Part shown: positions 45,857-56,149 of the stretch, piece by piece | Position numbering within the stretch: the stretch's first letter is position 1 | Layout of the letters: every line of letters starts with the position of its first letter | NCBI RefSeq assembly: GCF_003611275.1 | Contig: NZ_CP020694.1 | Coordinates: 2,914,001-2,978,000 of the forward strand | Length of the DNA: 64,000 nt | Direction of reading: 5' to 3' | DNA from: Sulfitobacter sp. D7 | GTDB taxonomy: Bacteria > Pseudomonadota > Alphaproteobacteria > Rhodobacterales > Rhodobacteraceae | Notes under the pieces: generated by a model | What the model was told of the DNA's origin: nothing | Databases searched by the model: none | What the model saw: only the letters and a program-made list of their open reading frames with translations | Translations under genes and position numbers: made by a program

Positions 45857-46506
45857 TGCAAGTGAACTACACCATTGCCGAGGAGCCGGACGCGCCGAGC
45901 GCCGAAAAAGGCCGGATGCTTTTCGCCGGTGAGACGACATTCGTCAAAGGCGTGGTGGCGATGGACGGGCTGCCGCCCCCAGACCGCATGGAGGTCTGCT
46001 TTGCGGGCCGTTCCAACGTCGGGAAATCGACGCTGATCAACGCGCTGACGGGCATGAAAGCACTGGCGCGGGCCTCGAACACGCCCGGCCGTACGCAGGA
46101 GATTAACTTCTTCACGGCCGGCGAAGAGCATTACCTCGTTGACCTGCCGGGCTACGGCTATGCCAACGCGCCGCTGCCGGTGGTCGAGAAATGGCAGCGT
46201 CTGCTCAAGCAATACCTTTCGGGCCGTCAAACTCTGCGCCGCGCCTTTGTGCTGATCGACGCGCGTCATGGCGTCAAAAAGGTCGACAACGAAATCATGT
46301 CCCTGCTCGACAGCTCTGCCGTGACCTTTCAGGTCGTGCTGACCAAGGCAGACAAGGTCAAAGAAGCCGAGCGTGAGAAAATCCTGACGCAGGTGAAAGA
46401 CGCGCTAAGCAAACACCCCGCCGCCTATCCCGAGATTGTGGTCACGTCTTCGGAAAAGGGCTGGGGCATCCCTACCCTGCGTGCCATCATCGCCACGCTG
46501 GAGTAG
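45856..46506 (+). CDS. engB: Ribosome biogenesis GTP-binding protein EngB/YihA
   Basis: This 216-residue GTPase has G1 GRSNVGKST (near residue 55), G3 DLPGYGYA, G4 LTKADK and G5 TSSEKG. It acts in assembly of the large ribosomal subunit. The position between yidC-MOSC and argB is the standard alphaproteobacterial order. The start overlaps the MOSC stop. Confidence 0.95.
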   Translation: MQVNYTIAEEPDAPSAEKGRMLFAGETTFVKGVVAMDGLPPPDRMEVCFAGRSNVGKSTLINALTGMKALARASNTPGRTQEINFFTAGEEHYLVDLPGYGYANAPLPVVEKWQRLLKQYLSGRQTLRRAFVLIDARHGVKKVDNEIMSLLDSSAVTFQVVLTKADKVKEAEREKILTQVKDALSKHPAAYPEIVVTSSEKGWGIPTLRAIIATLE

Positions 46507-46543
46507 CACTTTTCGCCGCTATCGGCTTCCCATGGGTCAACAA

Positions 46544-47407
46544 ATGAGAACGCAAGACATGAACCGCGACTGGATCGCCACTGCCCAAACCCTCAGCCAA
46601 GCACTGCCCTTCCTGCAACGCTATGCCGATGCCACCGTGGTCATCAAATTGGGCGGTCATGCGATGGGCAGCGACGCGGCGATGGACGAATTTGCCCGTG
46701 ATGTCGCGCTGATGCGACAGGTGGGTGTGAACCCGGTGATCGTCCATGGCGGCGGGCCGATGATCAACGACATGCTGGCGCGGCTGAACATTAAATCCGA
46801 ATTCGTGAATGGCAAGCGGGTCACCGATGCCGCGACCATGGAAGTGGTCGAGATGGTCCTGTCGGGCCTCGTCAATGCGCGGATCGTGCAGGCGATTTCC
46901 GAACAGGGGGGACGCGCCGTTGGCGTCTCGGGCAAAGACAGCGGTTTGATCGTTTGCGAGCCCGAAGACCCCGCTCTGGGCCTCGTCGGCAACCCGACAC
47001 AGGTGAACCCACGCATCCTGCGGGACTTTGCCGACAAGGGCATCATTCCCGTCATCGCACCGCTTGGCATGGGCCGGGGCGGTGAGACCTATAACATCAA
47101 TGGTGACACCGCCGCAGGCGCCATAGCGGGCGCGCTGAAGGCCGACCGCCTGCTGTTGCTCACGGACGTGGCTGGCGTCAAAGATGGCGCGGGTGAGGTG
47201 GTGACCGACCTGACGGCGAGCCAGATCAGCGACATGATCGCCGATGGCATCATTGCAGGCGGGATGATCCCTAAGGTTCAGACAGCACTAGATGCGCTCG
47301 AAGGCGGCGTGCGCGCGGCGGTGATCCTTGACGGGCGGGCGCCCAATGCCTGCTTGCTGGAGCTTTTCACAGAACACGGCGCGGGCAGCATCATTCGCAA
47401 AGGCTAA
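46544..47407 (+). CDS. argB: Acetylglutamate kinase
   Basis: The 287-residue kinase has the nucleotide motif [11 protein letters not shown], the substrate loop [14 protein letters not shown], and [20 protein letters not shown]. It phosphorylates N-acetylglutamate in arginine synthesis. ATG 46544 ([14 protein letters not shown]) is chosen because family members begin similarly; an upstream in-frame extension overlaps engB. The N-terminal helix is typical of the arginine-inhibited hexameric form. Confidence 0.95.
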   Translation: MRTQDMNRDWIATAQTLSQALPFLQRYADATVVIKLGGHAMGSDAAMDEFARDVALMRQVGVNPVIVHGGGPMINDMLARLNIKSEFVNGKRVTDAATMEVVEMVLSGLVNARIVQAISEQGGRAVGVSGKDSGLIVCEPEDPALGLVGNPTQVNPRILRDFADKGIIPVIAPLGMGRGGETYNINGDTAAGAIAGALKADRLLLLTDVAGVKDGAGEVVTDLTASQISDMIADGIIAGGMIPKVQTALDALEGGVRAAVILDGRAPNACLLELFTEHGAGSIIRKG

Positions 47408-47472
47408 GGCAAAGCGCTTGCCCCCTGCCCCTGCTTCGCGCCTATGATGGGCCGAGCAGTGAAAGGAATGAC

Positions 47473-47967
47473 ATGCGCCGCCTGATCCTAATGCGACACG
47501 CGAAATCGGACTGGTCCCACGGCACCAGCGATCACGACCGCCCGCTGAACAAGCGCGGGCGCGGGGCTGCCGAAGCGCTTGGCAATTGGCTGCGGGCGGA
47601 AGAGTTGCTGCCTGACGCGGTACTCTGCTCCACGGCGGCGCGCACCCGTGAAACCTGCGCGCTGCTGGACTTGCCTGAAAGCAGCGCCGTCGATCATTTT
47701 CAACAGCTTTACCTCGCCGAGCCGGAGAAGATCATCACAACGCTTCGCCAGCAGGCAAAGGGGGCAACGGTGCTGCTTATAGCCCACAACCCCGGCATTG
47801 CCGCCGCCGCAGCATTGCTGTTGCAACAAACGCCCGATCAGGACGCCTTTGATCGCTATCCTTCGGGGGCGACCACGGTGATTGATTTCGATCTCGACAG
47901 TTGGGCCGACCTCACCCCCGGCACCGGGGCGCTGCACGCTTTCACCGTGCCCAAGGAACTGGTCTGA
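47473..47967 (+). CDS. SixA-type histidine phosphatase
   Basis: The 164-residue protein has the RHG-type motif LILMRHAKSDWSHG at the start, PLNKRGRGAAEALG, and the second His in LLIAHNPGIAA. It belongs to the phosphohistidine phosphatase (SixA) branch, which removes phosphate from Hpt or PTS histidines. It follows argB by 65 bases. A bidirectional hairpin after it separates it from the convergent amino-acid ABC operon. Confidence 0.9.
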   Translation: MRRLILMRHAKSDWSHGTSDHDRPLNKRGRGAAEALGNWLRAEELLPDAVLCSTAARTRETCALLDLPESSAVDHFQQLYLAEPEKIITTLRQQAKGATVLLIAHNPGIAAAAALLLQQTPDQDAFDRYPSGATTVIDFDLDSWADLTPGTGALHAFTVPKELV

Positions 47968-47972
47968 AACGC

Positions 47973-48002
47973 AAACGCCCCGACCGAAAGGCCGGGGCGT
48001 TT
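47973..48002. terminator. Bidirectional terminator between convergent genes
   Basis: AAACGCCCCG-A-CC pairs with GG-C-CGGGGCGTTT around a GAAA loop. It sits between stops at 47967 (plus) and 48029 (minus) and has A- and T-rich flanks suited to both directions. Confidence 0.8.
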
Positions 48003-48028
48003 GGTAAGCGTTGTAGCCGTAGCGCGGA

Positions 48029-48796
48029 TCAGTGGCCCAGAATTTGGCTCAAGAAAAGCTGTGTGCGCGGGCTTTGCGGATTGTTGAAGAAAGCCTCCGG
48101 CTCGTTCTGCTCAACAATCTGGCCTTCATCCATGAAGATCACCCGGTTCGCCACCTGACGGGCAAAACCCATCTCGTGGGTTACACAGAGCATCGTCATG
48201 CCCTCTTCGGCGAGCTCGATCATCGTGTCGAGCACCTCTTTGATCATCTCCGGGTCGAGCGCCGAGGTCGGCTCATCAAACAGCATGATGCGCGGGCGCA
48301 TGCAGAGCGAGCGGGCAATCGCCACACGCTGCTGCTGACCACCCGAAAGTTGGCCGGGATACTTGTTGGCCTGATCGGGGATCTTCACCTTTTCGAGGAA
48401 GTGCATCGCCGTTTGCTCAGCTTCCTTCTTGGGTGTTTTACGCACCCAGATCGGCGCCAGCGTACAGTTCTCAAGGATCGTCAGATGCGGGAAGAGGTTG
48501 AAGTGCTGGAAGCACATGCCGACCTCTGACCGGATCTTGTCGATGTTCTTAAGGTCCGAGCTGAGGAGCGTGCCGTCGACTTCGATGCTCCCCTTTTGGT
48601 GCTCTTCCAACGCGTTGATACAGCGGATCAGCGTTGACTTGCCGGAGCCCGAAGGCCCGCAAATCACGATCCGCTCGCCCCGGTGCACGGTCAGATCAAT
48701 GTCACGCAGCACGTGGAACGCGCCATACCACTTGTTCATGTTCTCGATCCGAATCGCGACTTCGTCGGATACTTTCATTTGTGCGGTCTCAGCCAT
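48029..48796 (-). CDS. aapP: General L-amino-acid ABC transporter, ATP-binding protein
   Basis: The 255-residue ATPase has Walker [10 protein letters not shown], signature [15 protein letters not shown], Walker [14 protein letters not shown] and the H-loop [10 protein letters not shown]. It is the polar amino-acid type (AapP/BztD). It is the last gene of the leftward operon and ends next to a bidirectional terminator. It powers uptake of many L-amino acids. Confidence 0.93.
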   Translation of the reverse strand: MAETAQMKVSDEVAIRIENMNKWYGAFHVLRDIDLTVHRGERIVICGPSGSGKSTLIRCINALEEHQKGSIEVDGTLLSSDLKNIDKIRSEVGMCFQHFNLFPHLTILENCTLAPIWVRKTPKKEAEQTAMHFLEKVKIPDQANKYPGQLSGGQQQRVAIARSLCMRPRIMLFDEPTSALDPEMIKEVLDTMIELAEEGMTMLCVTHEMGFARQVANRVIFMDEGQIVEQNEPEAFFNNPQSPRTQLFLSQILGH

Positions 48797-48810
48797 GCGA
48801 GAACCCTCCC

Positions 48811-50109
48811 TTAACGATGGTCAGTCGCAAGACGGCGTTCCAGCCACTGCGAGTATTGAGAAATGCCGTAGCAAACGATGAAGAACAGCACGGAAGCAAA
48901 GAGGAAAAGCTCCCAGTAGACGCCGTTCCAATCGGTCGAGGCCAAGATCGGGCCGCGGATCATGCCGATGATATCGAAGAGCGAGATCACCGAGACCAGC
49001 GTGGTGTCCTTGAACAGGCCCACCGCGATGTTGACGATGCCCGGGATCGAGATCTTCAGCGCCTGCGGCAGGATGATCAGCCGCATCGCCTGCGGGTAAT
49101 CAAGGCCAAGGCTATCGGCGGCCTCGTATTGGCCCTTTGGCAGCGCGGCCAGACCGCCCCGGATCACCTCGGCGATATAGGCCGAAGAGAACATGGTGAT
49201 CATGATCACGACACGGATGAAGAGGTCAACGCCCGAGCCCGGCGGGAAGAAATAGGCCAGCATCACGTTCGCCACGAACAAGAGCGTGATCAACGGCACG
49301 CCCCGGACGAATTCGATAAAGACCACGCAGATGCCTTTGACGATTGGCAGGTGAGACTGACGCCCCAAAGCCAGCGCAATCCCGATCGGCAGCGACAGCG
49401 ACACACAGGTGATGCCCAGCATCATGTTCAGCATGAAGCCACCAAGGTCGCGGCTGGGGATCGCTTGCAGCAGTGGCGAGGCGGGGCGCAAAGCCTCCCC
49501 GATGAAGCCACCGATATACCAGACGAACACCGCAGCAACGAGGCCACCCGCCAGCGCCATGGCAAAGCTTTTCTGCACCAGACGGCTATAGACTATATAG
49601 CCCGCGATCACGCCCACGAGGGCAAAGATCGGCCCCCAGATTGGACCGCCCCAGATCAGCCAGAAGGCCAGAAACGGGTAGACGCCAGTGAAATAAAGCA
49701 GCTTGCGCGGCAGGTCGATGAAGAGCACCGGGGCCACCGCAAGGAACAGCAGCACCAGCGCGAGGGTCGGACGCCAGTATTGATCACTGGGATATTTGAA
49801 CCCGAACAAGAGCTGATGCCAACGCTCGCTCAGCACCGAGAAACAGGCCCCCGTGGCCCCGTCCAGCACCTCGCGACATTCAGACAGGCTGCTTGCCGAC
49901 CAAACGCCGTTCAACAGCCATGGCAGAGAACCGGCGAGCAACAGATAGAGGAAATAAAGCGCCACCACCGTCAGCAGGGCGTTCGCCCAAGTCGGGAAGA
50001 GGTTGTCTTTCACCCATTTTACCGGGCCGCCCACCTTGTCCGGCGGTGCCGAAGGCGGCAGTGAGGTTTCACGCACGAAGGCGATGGATTCAGCATGTGT
50101 GTCTGACAT
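48811..50109 (-). CDS. aapM: General L-amino-acid ABC transporter permease
   Basis: The 432-residue protein has about eight membrane segments and the binding-protein-dependent permease loop ([40 protein letters not shown]). The long N-terminal region with extra helices distinguishes the AapM/BztC type from ordinary HisM proteins. It is spaced 14 bases from aapP and 3 from aapQ. Confidence 0.93.
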   Translation of the reverse strand: MSDTHAESIAFVRETSLPPSAPPDKVGGPVKWVKDNLFPTWANALLTVVALYFLYLLLAGSLPWLLNGVWSASSLSECREVLDGATGACFSVLSERWHQLLFGFKYPSDQYWRPTLALVLLFLAVAPVLFIDLPRKLLYFTGVYPFLAFWLIWGGPIWGPIFALVGVIAGYIVYSRLVQKSFAMALAGGLVAAVFVWYIGGFIGEALRPASPLLQAIPSRDLGGFMLNMMLGITCVSLSLPIGIALALGRQSHLPIVKGICVVFIEFVRGVPLITLLFVANVMLAYFFPPGSGVDLFIRVVIMITMFSSAYIAEVIRGGLAALPKGQYEAADSLGLDYPQAMRLIILPQALKISIPGIVNIAVGLFKDTTLVSVISLFDIIGMIRGPILASTDWNGVYWELFLFASVLFFIVCYGISQYSQWLERRLATDHR

Positions 50110-50112
50110 GGC

Positions 50113-51327
50113 TTAACGCTCCTTCAGCTTCGTTGCGTTGTTGTAGACGTTCATCACCATGGAGATGCCCAGCGAGATGACGAGGTAGAAGAGCATCAAC
50201 AAGACGACACATTCGATCGCCCGCCCGGTCTGGTTCAGGGTGATCCCGCCCAGTGTGGCGGTGATGTCGGCATAGCCCACGAGGATCGCCAGCGAGGAGT
50301 TCTTGGTGATGTTGAGGTAGTTCGAGATCAGCGGCGGGATGATTACGCGCAGCGCCTGCGGCAGCACCACAAGGTTCATGATCCGGCCCGACCGCAGCCC
50401 CAAGGCAGCAGCGGCTTCGGATTGCCCCTTGCTGACGGCTTGGATGCCCGCGCGGACGTTCTCGGCGATGAAAGCACCGGTGTAGATCGACAGGGCGAAC
50501 CACAACGCGATCAGCGGTGCACCAATCTGGATGCCGCCGCGGAAGTTGAACCCTTTGAGCGCGGGGTAATCCAGCCCGATCGGCATGCCCATGATGAAGA
50601 ACATGATGATCGTCGGCAGCAACAAGATCGCGACTGATGGCCAAAGCATCGGCAGCAGGCGACCGGTGTCGTAAAGCAGTTTCGTCGCATAGCGGCGGTA
50701 GGCAAAGACGCCGATCACCGAGGCGACAAAGGTCGCCACCACGATCATCGAGCCCGGTCCCCAGACCGGACCGGGGATATAGACGCCCCGGTTGGTAAAG
50801 GCAAAAGACCCCAGCATCATGCTCGACGCCGGATCATCGCCCCGGAAGGCCGAAGGCGCGGGCATCGCGGCGGTCATGATGGTGTAGATGATCAGGATCC
50901 AGATCAGCACCGGGATGTTGCGGAAGATCTCGACATAGCCTGCCATCAGCTTGCGGATGAGCCAGTTGTTCGACAGGCGCAGAACCCCGGCGACGACGCC
51001 AAAGATCGTGGCCGTCACGCAGGCAAGGAGGGACACCAGCAGCGTGTTGATGATGCCGACCCATGCCGCCTGAAGGTTCGACGACTGGCTGGTGTAGGGG
51101 ATCAGCGTTTGGTTGATGTCATAGCCCGCGGGGTTACCGAGGAACTGGAAAGAGATGTTCAACCCGGCGGCGCGAAGGTTCGCGGCAAGGTTCGATCCCA
51201 GATACCAGATCGCCGTGACCAGCAGCGCAAGTGCGATAACCTGAAAGGTAATCGACCGATAGCGGGTGTCGCTCAACAGCATAGATGGCCGGAACGACTC
51301 CTTGGGAGGGTCGGAGAATGTCGTCAT
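50113..51327 (-). CDS. aapQ: General L-amino-acid ABC transporter permease
   Basis: This 404-residue permease of the AapQ/BztB type has multiple helices and the conserved loop AFIAENVRAGIQAVSKGQSE followed by AAALGLRSGRIMNLVVLPQA. The large insert between its first helix pairs is characteristic of the family. It pairs with AapM to form the channel. Confidence 0.93.
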   Translation of the reverse strand: MTTFSDPPKESFRPSMLLSDTRYRSITFQVIALALLVTAIWYLGSNLAANLRAAGLNISFQFLGNPAGYDINQTLIPYTSQSSNLQAAWVGIINTLLVSLLACVTATIFGVVAGVLRLSNNWLIRKLMAGYVEIFRNIPVLIWILIIYTIMTAAMPAPSAFRGDDPASSMMLGSFAFTNRGVYIPGPVWGPGSMIVVATFVASVIGVFAYRRYATKLLYDTGRLLPMLWPSVAILLLPTIIMFFIMGMPIGLDYPALKGFNFRGGIQIGAPLIALWFALSIYTGAFIAENVRAGIQAVSKGQSEAAAALGLRSGRIMNLVVLPQALRVIIPPLISNYLNITKNSSLAILVGYADITATLGGITLNQTGRAIECVVLLMLFYLVISLGISMVMNVYNNATKLKER

Positions 51328-51508
51328 GTATGTATCCCTGTGTTCCGGCTTGTTTTTTATTGGTGCATTTGGCGCACCTTGGCCGAATCATTTTTGGTCG
51401 TTGATCGTTTCTTCGATCGTGGGCTTTTATTGTCTCGTTGGGGTTTTGTCAGTCGTTTTTAGACCGTTTTTCGTGTCGCAAAGGCACTTCGCGCCTCCAG
51501 AGGCACAA

Positions 51509-51530
51509 AGGGCGCAGGAATTCCTGCGCC
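51509..51530 (-). terminator. Palindromic hairpin after the binding-protein gene
   Basis: A perfect 22-base palindrome (GGGCGCAGGAA with its complement) lies 15 bases past the aapJ stop. Such hairpins between binding-protein and permease genes usually protect the first cistron and reduce read-through, giving excess binding protein. Confidence 0.7.
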
Positions 51531-51544
51531 CCTTGGCTTGCTAT

Positions 51545-52561
51545 TTAGCGGAAGGGCGGTGCGTAGAGCAGGCCACCGTCTGTCCACTGGGCGTTCAGCC
51601 CGCGTGCCAGACCGATCGGGGTCTCTTCGCCGATGTTCTTGGCAAAGATCTCGCCGTAGTTGCCTTCGGCCATGATGGCGCGCTTGGCCCACTCGGCGTC
51701 GAGGCCGATCATCTCACCCAAGGTACCTTCGGTGCCCAGAAGACGAGCGATCTCAGGGTTGTTGGTGTTGCCGGTCATCTCTTCGATGTTGGCGGATGTG
51801 ACACCCAGTTCTTCAGCAGCGATCAGCGCGTTCAGCACCCAGCGGGTGATGTCGCCCCAGTCGTTGTCGCCGTGACGGACCAGCGGGCCGAGCGGCTCTT
51901 TCGAGATGATCTCGGGCAGCAGCACGTGCTCGCCGGGGTTCTCAAAAGTGGCGCGTGTCGCGGCAAGGCCGGATGCGTCTGTGGTGTAGGTGTCGCAGGC
52001 ACCAGCAAGGTACTGCTGCTGGCCTTCGGCGTTGGTTTCGACAGGCACCGGCTCATAGCTGATGTTGTTCTTGCGGAAGAAGTCCGCGAGGTTCAGCTCG
52101 GTTGTTGTGCCGGTCTGGATGCAGACGGTCGCGCCGTCCAGATCCTTGGCCGAGGAAACGCCAAGCGCTTTGGGGACCATGAAGCCCTGACCGTCGTAGT
52201 AGTTGACGCCGATGAAGTCGAACTTCAGGTCGGTGTCACGGCTGAAGGTCCATGTGGTGTTCCGTGCGAGGAAGTCGATCTCGCCCGAGGCCAGCGCGGT
52301 GAAGCGGGTCTTGCCGGTTGTCGGCACGAATTCCACGGCGTTCTTGTCGCTCAGTACGGCGGCGGCAACGGCACGGCACACAGCCACGTCGAAACCTTCC
52401 CATTCGCCGTTGGCATTCGGCGCGGCAAAGCCTGCAAGGCCTGTGGTCACGCCACAGTTCAGCTTGCCGCGGGCCTTGACGTCATCAAGCGTGGCGGCAC
52501 CAGCAGCACCGGCCGCAAGGCCAGCAACGGTCAGCGCGCCAAAAATTACGGTTTTTTTCAT
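51545..52561 (-). CDS. aapJ: General L-amino-acid ABC transporter, periplasmic binding protein
   Basis: The 338-residue protein has a signal peptide (MKKTVIFGALTVAGLAAG, cleavage near AGAATLD) and a type-II binding fold (KLNCGVTTGLAGFAAPNANG, WEGFDVAVCRAVAAAVL, CIQTGTTTELNLADFF). ATG 52561 after GAGGTAAAA is the start. It is the first gene of the operon. The family binds a broad range of L-amino acids. Confidence 0.94.
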   Translation of the reverse strand: MKKTVIFGALTVAGLAAGAAGAATLDDVKARGKLNCGVTTGLAGFAAPNANGEWEGFDVAVCRAVAAAVLSDKNAVEFVPTTGKTRFTALASGEIDFLARNTTWTFSRDTDLKFDFIGVNYYDGQGFMVPKALGVSSAKDLDGATVCIQTGTTTELNLADFFRKNNISYEPVPVETNAEGQQQYLAGACDTYTTDASGLAATRATFENPGEHVLLPEIISKEPLGPLVRHGDNDWGDITRWVLNALIAAEELGVTSANIEEMTGNTNNPEIARLLGTEGTLGEMIGLDAEWAKRAIMAEGNYGEIFAKNIGEETPIGLARGLNAQWTDGGLLYAPPFR

Positions 52562-52754
52562 TTTTACCTCTTCCTGATAGTCCGCCACGTTCACTGGCGG
52601 TTAATCCGACGTCAGGTGACGCCGAAAGCGATCTTGCGCAGGGTTCCCCCTGCTCAATGAAAAGCAGTGTGGGCGGATTCAGGTTTGAAGGTCAAGGGCG
52701 CGATGGGCAAAATCAGGGCGGGTTTTCACATCGCGTGGCAAAGCTTTTATCAAG

Positions 52755-53468
52755 TTAAGCAGCTTTGCAAAGCACGATAATTGCACATGCATGTAAAAAC
52801 GCCTGTCGCTTGATTTCGGCCTCTTGCTCGGCCACGTCATCGCGGCCCCACTGCTCGGCCTGCCAATTCTCATCCAGCCGCGACAAGGCCCAAATCTCTT
52901 CGGGGTCAAAGGCTTGCTCCAGCGCGGCAAAGCCAAGGATCAGCGAACCGGTCAGGCTGACGAGGTCATGAAATGCCGCCAGTTCGAACGCAACGAGCCG
53001 CGCCGTCCGGCGGTGCAACTCGGCCAAGGCTTCGGGCGTTTGCGGGGCATGCATGATGCCCTGTCGCGGCTCCAAACGGACGCCGAGTGTCTCTGCCGCC
53101 CAATCCAGCATCGGATCCCACTGCGCTGCTTGCCGGGCGACCAACTCTTCGGGGCTGTCGGCGCGGTAGCACAGCAAGTCACTGTCCCCATAGGCCGCCA
53201 GCATGTCGACGACCTCGGCCTTTTGCACCGCGACCTTGTCGATCGCGGCATTGGCGGTTTTGGTCACCGGCATTGTGCGGGGGTCGATCTGCTTTTCCTG
53301 CGCCTGCCATTCGGCGGCCACGGCATCGGCCATGGCGCGGGTCGGCAGGGTCAGGGGGCGCTTGGCCGGGGTCTTCACCCGGCGGCCATCCAGTTCTACG
53401 GTGAAACCGTCTTCGACCGCGACCACGGCGGCGTCTTTCCAAAAGCGTTTGGCTTTCCAGTCACTCAT
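52755..53468 (-). CDS. ATP12-family F1-ATPase assembly chaperone
   Basis: The 237-residue protein matches the ATP12 family (WKAKRFWKDAAVVAVEDGFT, VELDGRRVKTPAKRPLTLPT, DLLCYRADSPEELVARQAAQ, GSLILGFAALEQ). In mitochondria Atp12 assists F1-alpha assembly; a similar role is inferred here. It overlaps the HAD gene by four bases and is the last gene of the leftward run that begins at the rarA stump. Confidence 0.9.
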   Translation of the reverse strand: MSDWKAKRFWKDAAVVAVEDGFTVELDGRRVKTPAKRPLTLPTRAMADAVAAEWQAQEKQIDPRTMPVTKTANAAIDKVAVQKAEVVDMLAAYGDSDLLCYRADSPEELVARQAAQWDPMLDWAAETLGVRLEPRQGIMHAPQTPEALAELHRRTARLVAFELAAFHDLVSLTGSLILGFAALEQAFDPEEIWALSRLDENWQAEQWGRDDVAEQEAEIKRQAFLHACAIIVLCKAA

Positions 53469-54148
53469 GCGGGAATGCTCCAGATTTGTTCCAGCAGTGC
53501 GGGCAGCGCCGCGAATTCCTCAACCAGATGCGCGGCGGCGGCCAACCGTTCCGGACCGTGATAGCCCCATTTGACCCCGATCCCGGTCACCCCGGCGGCG
53601 GCGGCCATGTCCATGTCGAAAGAGGTATCGCCAATCATCACCGTCGCCTCCGGCCCCACCCCGGCATCGGCCATCGCCTGATGGATCATCGACGGATGCG
53701 GCTTGGAGGGGTGAAAATCCGCGACCTGCTGGGTGATAAAAAGCCCCTCCAGCCCGTGCCCGGCGATCAACTTATCAAGCCCGCGTTTCGACTTGCCCGT
53801 GGCAACGCCCAACAGCACCTCCGGCTGGCCATGAAGACGCCGCAACGTGTCCAGCGCGCCAGGATAAAGCGGCGAGGATTGCGCCACGCCCGCCTCGGCC
53901 CGCAGGGTCATATAGGCGGCCTTATAGGCCTCCACCATCGCAAGGTGATCGCCGGTTGGGCGTGTGGGCGTCAGCACGGTCATTGCCACATCAAGCGACA
54001 GGCCGACGATCGACAGGATCTCGGCACGGCTCGGCGCGGGCGCGTCGACAGCCGCAAAGGCCGCGGTCATCGCAGCCACGATATCGCCTTGGCTGTCGAC
54101 CAGCGTGCCGTCGACGTCAAAGATCACCAAACGCAGTGGCTTGCTCAT
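53465..54148 (-). CDS. HAD-superfamily hydrolase (phosphoglycolate-phosphatase-like)
   Basis: The 227-residue protein has motif I VIFDVDGTLVDS, motif II in GVATGKS, Lys in KPHPSM and motif IV VMIGDTSFDMDMA. The cap domain lies between motifs I and II. Substrates may be sugar phosphates or phosphoglycolate; this is not decidable. Four-base overlaps occur with both neighbours. Confidence 0.9.
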   Translation of the reverse strand: MSKPLRLVIFDVDGTLVDSQGDIVAAMTAAFAAVDAPAPSRAEILSIVGLSLDVAMTVLTPTRPTGDHLAMVEAYKAAYMTLRAEAGVAQSSPLYPGALDTLRRLHGQPEVLLGVATGKSKRGLDKLIAGHGLEGLFITQQVADFHPSKPHPSMIHQAMADAGVGPEATVMIGDTSFDMDMAAAAGVTGIGVKWGYHGPERLAAAAHLVEEFAALPALLEQIWSIPA

Positions 54149-55191
54149 TGCAGCGACTCAAAGGGGTCTTCGTCGGCAAGATCTTCGGTCCAGCCAAAGG
54201 TGTCCCAGCTATGCGCCATATGTTCGGGCAACTCGGCGGTGATGGTAACCGTCTTGCGGGTATGGGGATGCTCAAACCGCATCATCCGCGCGTGCAGGTG
54301 CAGCTTTTTCGAGATGATCCCGCCCAGTTGCGCGCCCCAGCCGTCGCCGAGGTTCTCTTGCCCCGAGCCGCCGTATTTCCCATCGCCGACAATCGGATGC
54401 CCGATCTCGGCCATATGCGCGCGCAGCTGGTGCGTGCGGCCGGTGACTGGCTCCATCGCCACCCAAGACGCGCGCGAGCCGACGCGGAACAGCGTGGCAT
54501 AGAGCGTATGCGCCCGTTTCGCGCCCGGCGTGTCATCCATATCGCGCGGATGCACGGCGATCATCTTCTCGCCCTCGCCGCTGCGGCCATGACCGCCAGC
54601 TTTAACGAGACCGTATTTGATTTCGCCCAAGTACGGCGTCGGCACACCGGCGACGATGGCCCAGTAAATCTTGCGCGTCTCGCGGTGCCGCATCGCCGCT
54701 GTGAGCGCCTTGGCCGCCAAACGGGTCCGCGCCAGCAGCAGCACGCCCGAGGTATCACGGTCAAGCCGGTGCACCAGACGCGGTTTTTCCTCGGCGTCAA
54801 AGATCAACGCCTCAGACAGCGCATCGACATGGCGATCCGCCTGCCCCGAGCCGCCCTGCACGGCCAGACCCGGCGGTTTGTTCAGGGCGATGACATGCTC
54901 GTCGCGGTAAATCACGCAGTTGCGGATCATCTTGGCATCAGCATCGGTAATGCGCGTCCGTTTTGGCGGGGGCGGCGGGGCGCTGTCGGGCAGCGGCGGC
55001 ACGCGCACCTCTTGGCCGGCTTCGAGCCGCGTGTTGGCCTTGACCCGGCCCCCATCGACGCGAATCTCGCCCTTGCGGCACATCTTTTCGATGAGCCCCT
55101 GATTGATCTGCGGAAACATCCGCTTGAACCAACGGTCCAGCCGCTGGTCTCCATCGCCTTCGGCGACGGTAATGGTTTGTACGCGGCTCAT
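54145..55191 (-). CDS. RluA/RluC-family pseudouridine synthase
   Basis: This 348-residue enzyme has an N-terminal S4 RNA-binding domain (RLDRWFKRMFPQINQGLIEK) and the catalytic motif LVHRLDRDTSGVLLLARTR with the essential Asp. GRTHQLRAHMAEIGHPIVGD lies near the C-terminus. The order of domains and the length fit RluC-type 23S rRNA modification; the exact site is inferred. Confidence 0.92.
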   Translation of the reverse strand: MSRVQTITVAEGDGDQRLDRWFKRMFPQINQGLIEKMCRKGEIRVDGGRVKANTRLEAGQEVRVPPLPDSAPPPPPKRTRITDADAKMIRNCVIYRDEHVIALNKPPGLAVQGGSGQADRHVDALSEALIFDAEEKPRLVHRLDRDTSGVLLLARTRLAAKALTAAMRHRETRKIYWAIVAGVPTPYLGEIKYGLVKAGGHGRSGEGEKMIAVHPRDMDDTPGAKRAHTLYATLFRVGSRASWVAMEPVTGRTHQLRAHMAEIGHPIVGDGKYGGSGQENLGDGWGAQLGGIISKKLHLHARMMRFEHPHTRKTVTITAELPEHMAHSWDTFGWTEDLADEDPFESLQ

Positions 55192-55541
55192 GCCAATACC
55201 TCTCGGGCCACCCAGAGGCCCAGCAAACAGGCGGCCAGCGACAAGATCACCGAGGCCCCCACATATGAAAATGCGACAGCGGCGCGGCCTGTTTCAAGCA
55301 GCCGCATCGTGTCGAGTGAAAACGCCGAAAAGGTGGTGAAGCCGCCAAGCAGGCCGGTCATCAGAAAGGGCAGCAACAGCGCCTTATCCGCCAGTGCGAC
55401 CCAGACCACCCCGATTGCGAGCGAGCCCGCGACATTCACTGCCAGCGTGCCCAGCGGGAAGCCGACGGTCAGACCGACAAGGTAGCGCAAGCACGCGCCC
55501 AGAGCGCCGCCGAGCGCCACCATGATCAGTGTTTTCATCAT
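55188..55541 (-). CDS. crcB: Fluoride channel CrcB (Fluc)
   Basis: The 117-residue protein has four hydrophobic helices and Fluc motifs (GGALGACLRYLVGL, GTLAVNVAGSLAIGV, TGLLGGFTTFSAFSLD). It exports fluoride as a dual-topology dimer. ATG 55541 is used; GTG 55547 and ATG 55538 are alternatives. No fluoride riboswitch is evident in the 31-base gap to the rarA stump. Confidence 0.93.
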   Translation of the reverse strand: MMKTLIMVALGGALGACLRYLVGLTVGFPLGTLAVNVAGSLAIGVVWVALADKALLLPFLMTGLLGGFTTFSAFSLDTMRLLETGRAAVAFSYVGASVILSLAACLLGLWVAREVLA

Positions 55542-55572
55542 CGACACCCCATCGCGCGGGCGCGGCCCGGAG

Positions 55573-56130
55573 TCAAGTTTTCCGCTTGGCCCGCAGCCCC
55601 GCGAAGTAATCCTGTCGCTTTTTCAACTCCCGTTCGAAGCCACGTTTCACCGGCTCGTAGAGGCTGGGGCGCTCCATCGTGTCGGGAAAGTAGTTCTGCC
55701 CCGAGAACCCGTCTTCGGCGTCGTGGTCATAGGCATAGCCGCTGCCGTAGCCCTGCTCCTTCATCAGCTTAGTGGGCGCGTTGAGGATATGCTTGGGCGG
55801 CGGCTCTGACCCGGTACTGCGGGCCAGCCTGCGGGCACCCTTGTAGGCTTTGTAGACGGCGTTGGATTTCGGCGCGAGGCAGATGTAGGTCAGCGCCTGC
55901 GCGATGGCCAACTCCCCCTCGGGGCTGCCAAGCCGTTCGTAGGTCTCCCATGCCTGAAGGCAGAAAGCCTGCGCCTGCGGATCGGCGAGGCCAACGTCCT
56001 CAACCGCCATGCGGGTAATGCGCCGCATCAGGTAGCGCGGGTCCTCCCCGCCCTCCAGCATCCGGCCCAGCCAATAAAGCGCCGCGTCCGGGTCCGAGCC
56101 GCGCATGGATTTGTGTAGGGCGGAAATCGT
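55573..56130 (-). pseudogene. rarA: rarA (mgsA) truncated at its 5' part
   Basis: The frame reads as the C-terminal 185 or so residues of the replication-associated recombination ATPase RarA (ISALHKSMRGSDPDAALYWL, RITRMAVEDVGLADPQA, NAVYKAYKGARR, GYAYDHDAEDGFSGQNYFPD). The full protein is about 440 residues with an AAA+ ATPase at the front. Homology ends near 56130, and an in-frame TAG follows at about 56149. The ATPase domain is absent from the window, so the gene was cut by insertion or rearrangement. Internal re-initiation at ATG 56106 is possible, but the product would lack ATPase motifs. Confidence 0.9.
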
Positions 56131-56149
56131 ATTTAACTTGTTTTTCTAC

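Noticed and set aside
48634..50064. 476-codon open frame opposite the amino-acid permease
   Set aside because: It is a His/Arg/Asp-rich shadow of a hydrophobic protein on the other strand, which has clear permease motifs.
55541..55573. Fluoride riboswitch before crcB
   Set aside because: The gap to the rarA stump is only 31 bases, too short for the aptamer, and no matching sequence is present.
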